Shown here piece by piece: positions 60,795 through 64,000 of a DNA stretch of 64,000 bases (positions within the stretch are counted from its first letter, which is position 1; the number at the start of each line of letters is the position of its first letter). This DNA is from Channa striata. Taxonomy: Eukaryota > Chordata > Actinopteri > Anabantiformes > Channidae. The notes below the pieces were generated by a model, which worked only from the letters and a program-made list of their open reading frames with translations, was not told the origin of the DNA and ran no database searches. Made by a program: the position numbers and the translations under genes. Where the stretch lies: NCBI GenBank assembly GCA_033026295.1, contig CM065179.1:22189275-22253274 (forward strand), in the 5' to 3' direction.

Positions 60795-63700
60795 TCATGT
60801 TGAATCTACGGGGAAAAGCTCAGGCCACTGTGATGGCTCGAGGAAGATGGTGCACACCCCGCTGTAAAACCAGAGTCTTGGCAAAAAGCTCTCCACCTCC
60901 CAGGTGTTAGATGCTCGGTTGTAAACCTCAACCTCTACGCCGTAGTCTCCCTCCATACCTTTCCAGTGACCTCCGGTGACAAAGAGCCTTCCATTTAACG
61001 TGACTAGGCCACCATTTTCATGCAGCATGTGGAGGAGCTGGATCTAAAAAAAAAGGAAAGGTCATCGGCAAGCCAAATGTTAACTAACGTAAGTATAAGG
61101 TTGATATATGAATATATTAATATGCTTGTGTATTATTTTGATGGCAGTGACTCCTACTGTAAGCCCACCTTCTGCCACATGTTTGCCTCTGGATCATAGG
61201 AGTAGACTTTCTTAGTGTTGTCAGCAACCAGATAAATAATTCCATCCACACAGACAGAGCGAGGAGAGGACAAGTACTTAGGGATGAAAGGTGAACAAAC
61301 GCTGATCCAGCTATCTGTACAAAAAACATTGAAACACATAGATGATTTAATAAAATAACTAATTAATTTAAAACATGACTTAAGAAAATCACTTAAACGT
61401 AAAGTAATATAAAAAGAATTGACTTCTACTGCATTGCTTTAAAATTGACACACTGGTGTCCAACTGCAAATTTTATATTAAAATAATTAGGCAGTCTTTG
61501 ACCAATGAAAATTGTTCTTTCAACAAAGGACATACTGTAGATGTCAGGTATTTTGAAAAGAGGATCATTTGAAGAAAGCCGTGTTTCTTTGGAAATGGAG
61601 GAAAATAACTGTCACAAATGCTAGAATATGAAGCCCCTCGGAATTGTGTCGCACTTTACTTCTTTGAATATTTTGACGAGTAGAAAGAAAAAGATATTGG
61701 CAAGGAATAAGCAGGGATGTTGTCTGGTAAAGCCAATACAATCTTAGGACTCCAGATTTTTCCTTCATTCGACAGTGGTATGAAGAACGCCCTGGGGACT
61801 CTCGCTGTGCGCTGGGCATTCTTACCTATGACAGGGTTGTAGCACTGCATGGTTAAAGCATTGTACTTCACAGCACACGAGCCGATCACATAGAGCTTCC
61901 CATGACACGCTGTGGCTGTGAAGTTAGTCACATATTTCAAGGCAGGGCAGGACGAGGCCCAGGTGTTGCTGTAAGGGTCATAATGCTCCACCTCGACTCG
62001 GTCAGACGTTGTACCTGAAGAGGGGGAACGTAAGTAGAACAATTGAGGAGGCTCAATCATGGACCCAAAAACTTTAAACCAGTACATACATTTAAAGAAA
62101 GTGGCAGCACAAACAGGCTATTCACGCACAAAGAAGAAATAAAAGTGAGTTTTTGATCACTGCAGAGACCATTATAAGCAGATGAGCTACTGGAGATGAT
62201 CAGTTTTCCAGTGCGCTGCAGGTTTTTGACACCACATGCGGCACTGTGTTTATTTTCTTACCTCCAATGACGTAAATCTCCCCATTGAGCGTTGCTGATG
62301 TGTGGTTAGTCCTAGGCCAGAGCATGGGTGCCACAGTAACCCACCTCCCCTCTCTTGTGATGTACTTCCAGGTCTCTGTGGTCGACCAGGTGTTGGTATT
62401 TGAACCTCGTGAGCCCCCTGTCAGACGGACAAGAACACTTTGTCAAGAGTTTGACAATGTTTTACATTCCTCATGAGGAAAAAACTTGTGAGTTCTGCTC
62501 TTAACCTTTTACCACATTTTTCATTCGTCAACTTCCAAAAAAATATATTTTTTTAGGTTTTTTAAGGGTGTCGCACAATTGACCCACCTGTGACATACAC
62601 ATCATTGTTCAAGGAGACCATGGAATAACCCCACTTGTTGGGGTTGGGGAAATTGGGGAGCTCATGCCACTGTTCTGTAGAGCAAATGGAAAGAGAGTTA
62701 AAGTTTGAACCCCACTGAGAGAATGAAAGATGAAGTAAACTGAAATAACTGTTTTTGTAACACAATTTGCAGATGCCAAAACTATAATAGAGAAATAAGG
62801 CAATTATCCTCTTAACCATTTCAGTAAATATAGGTTGAGATAGAAATGTGACCTTTTGGCCCAGTGTTTAACACTGTAGCAGAAGTTGTTGTGCCTCAAG
62901 ACAAACTGCGACATTTCCCCTAACATGTTCCTCTATTTCCCTTAACATCCTCATGTAAAAAAACATCCAACTCTGTATAATAAAACCTTTATTTGGGAAA
63001 CTGAGAAGATGATCCAATTTTGTCACATTCAGACTGCATTCCTGCAGAGCCATTTTTCTGTCAGCACTAAATTTAACAACAACATCTGCCAACTATTTCA
63101 AAAATCAGACAGATATTTCCCAACAAATTTCTGCTGTAAAGTGGACTGTGAACTTGAACAAACTTTTGATAGAGGCAAAGTATCTCACTAGTCCTGGTGT
63201 TGTAGAAGGCACAGTTTTTTGGCAGCTGTCTTTGCAGTCTTGGATCTCTGTCCTCATCTTCATCTGAGTCATCTTCTTCGTCCGAGTCATCCAGTGAGCG
63301 ACCTCCCATTATAAACAAAACCTCTTGCAGGTTTAGTTGTGGACTCTGAGCGTTGGATCTGTCCAAATACTGTGGTGCCAAATCCATTTTCTAGAAAAGT
63401 AAAAGTCATGATTGTTTTGGGAAATCTACTTAGAAAGACGGAGAAAGAGTGAAGTTACTCACCTCCCTGTGAATTTTTTCCACAACCTCTGTGCAGCTGG
63501 GAGAGGCCTGCACCAGGCTGTCTTTTAGCAGCGTGTTAGTCAGGTAGTCCAGGCTTAGAAGAGTAAGATGGCACAGGGTGAGGAGCTCAGGGAGGTGGCA
63601 GAGCCGAGACTCTTTGTGGTGCTTAACCCATTTCAGGACGGCCTCCACGCGAGTGCGCTCTGAGCGGATTTGTAGTCGCTCATCAGACAGGCAGGCCACC

Positions 63701-64000
63701 AGCCTGTCCTTTCCCGACAGGAGAAACTCCTCACTTTGCTCCACAGCCTCAAAGTTCTCCAAGAGGAAGGCCCACGCCTTGGCCACCACCTCGGGGCAGC
63801 CGTGGATTTCCCCAAACTCCAGGATTCCCAGGCAGTTGCTAGCATCAATCTGGTGCTGAAGGTATCGGCTGCAAACAGCTCTGACAGTCTGGAACTGCAG
63901 CCGACTGGAAGTGCAGATCAATCCCTCCACATTGCTCTGGTTGATGGTTAGTTTGCCTGTGTAGGCAAAGTCCAACAAGCAGCTGAGGATTTCAGGATCA
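60795..64000 (-). CDS. klhl30: Klhl30: BTB-BACK-Kelch protein (5' end beyond window)
   Basis: Kelch-like protein, a family that usually serves as substrate adaptor for CUL3 ubiquitin ligases. Exons (minus): 64000-63463 (open at the window edge), 63390-63189, 62674-62588, 62417-62262, 62014-61826, 61314-61169, 61043-60795; phases agree, and the stop is TGA at 60797-60795. The first exon gives the end of BTB (DPEILSCLLDFAYTGKL) and the BACK domain. The rest encodes Kelch repeats: EVLFIMGGRSLDD, NDVYVTGGSRGSNTNTWSTT, LNGEIYVIGG, YDPYSNTWASSCPALKYVTN, DNTKKVYSYDPEANMWQK and RLFVTGGHWKGMEGDYGVEV. NTKKVY.YDP, GGHWKGMEGDY and SCPALKYV point to KLHL30 rather than other paralogues. An acidic run (DDSDEEDDSDEDEDRD) lies between BACK and the first Kelch repeat. 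Confidence 0.9.

Overview
This is a vertebrate nuclear window, almost certainly from a teleost fish. It holds intron-rich genes with GT-AG splicing, and their proteins closely resemble vertebrate families. The introns and spacers carry fish-type repeats: a DIRS-like element, a Tc1-like relic, LINE and SINE tails, and a MITE. I see no bacterial features, CRISPR array, rRNA or convincing tRNA gene.

Four protein-coding genes lie head to tail, all on the minus strand. From left to right they are: (1) exon 1 of ryk (494-746), with a GC-rich 5' flank; the rest of the gene lies off the left edge. (2) A complete sned1, CDS 24940 down to 3677. I reconstructed 30 coding exons whose splice phases all agree, giving 1360 codons plus stop: signal peptide, NIDO, EGF-like array, sushi, second EGF array, three fibronectin III domains, a linker, a last EGF and a Cys-containing tail. 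(3) A rootletin-family coiled-coil gene, best called crocc2 because it sits next to sned1. Its CDS runs from 59593 down to 26775, with 36 coding exons found (1931 codons plus stop, all phases consistent). (4) klhl30, a BTB-BACK-Kelch gene. Seven exons (64000 down to 60795) cover the end of BTB, BACK and all of the Kelch propeller; its 5' end is off the right edge.

The largest non-coding block is a 12.4 kb crocc2 intron (45765-58174). It contains a decayed DIRS-like tyrosine-recombinase retroelement (about 48.95-52.33 kb), a Tc1/mariner transposase relic (52.8-53.3 kb) and a pair of diverged direct repeats. An expected rootletin exon between the two flanking exons was not found there.

The genes do not form a pathway. 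Ryk is a Wnt co-receptor, Sned1 an extracellular-matrix protein, Crocc2 a predicted ciliary-rootlet/centrosomal coiled coil and Klhl30 a likely CUL3 adaptor. The most notable points are a cluster of RFX-type X-box motifs just upstream of crocc2, the loss in Sned1 of the RGD and LDV tripeptides known from human SNED1, a 48-nt skippable sned1 exon carrying two N-glycosylation sequons, and a perfect 17-bp-arm hairpin in a sned1 intron. I did not find a new kind of multi-gene system.
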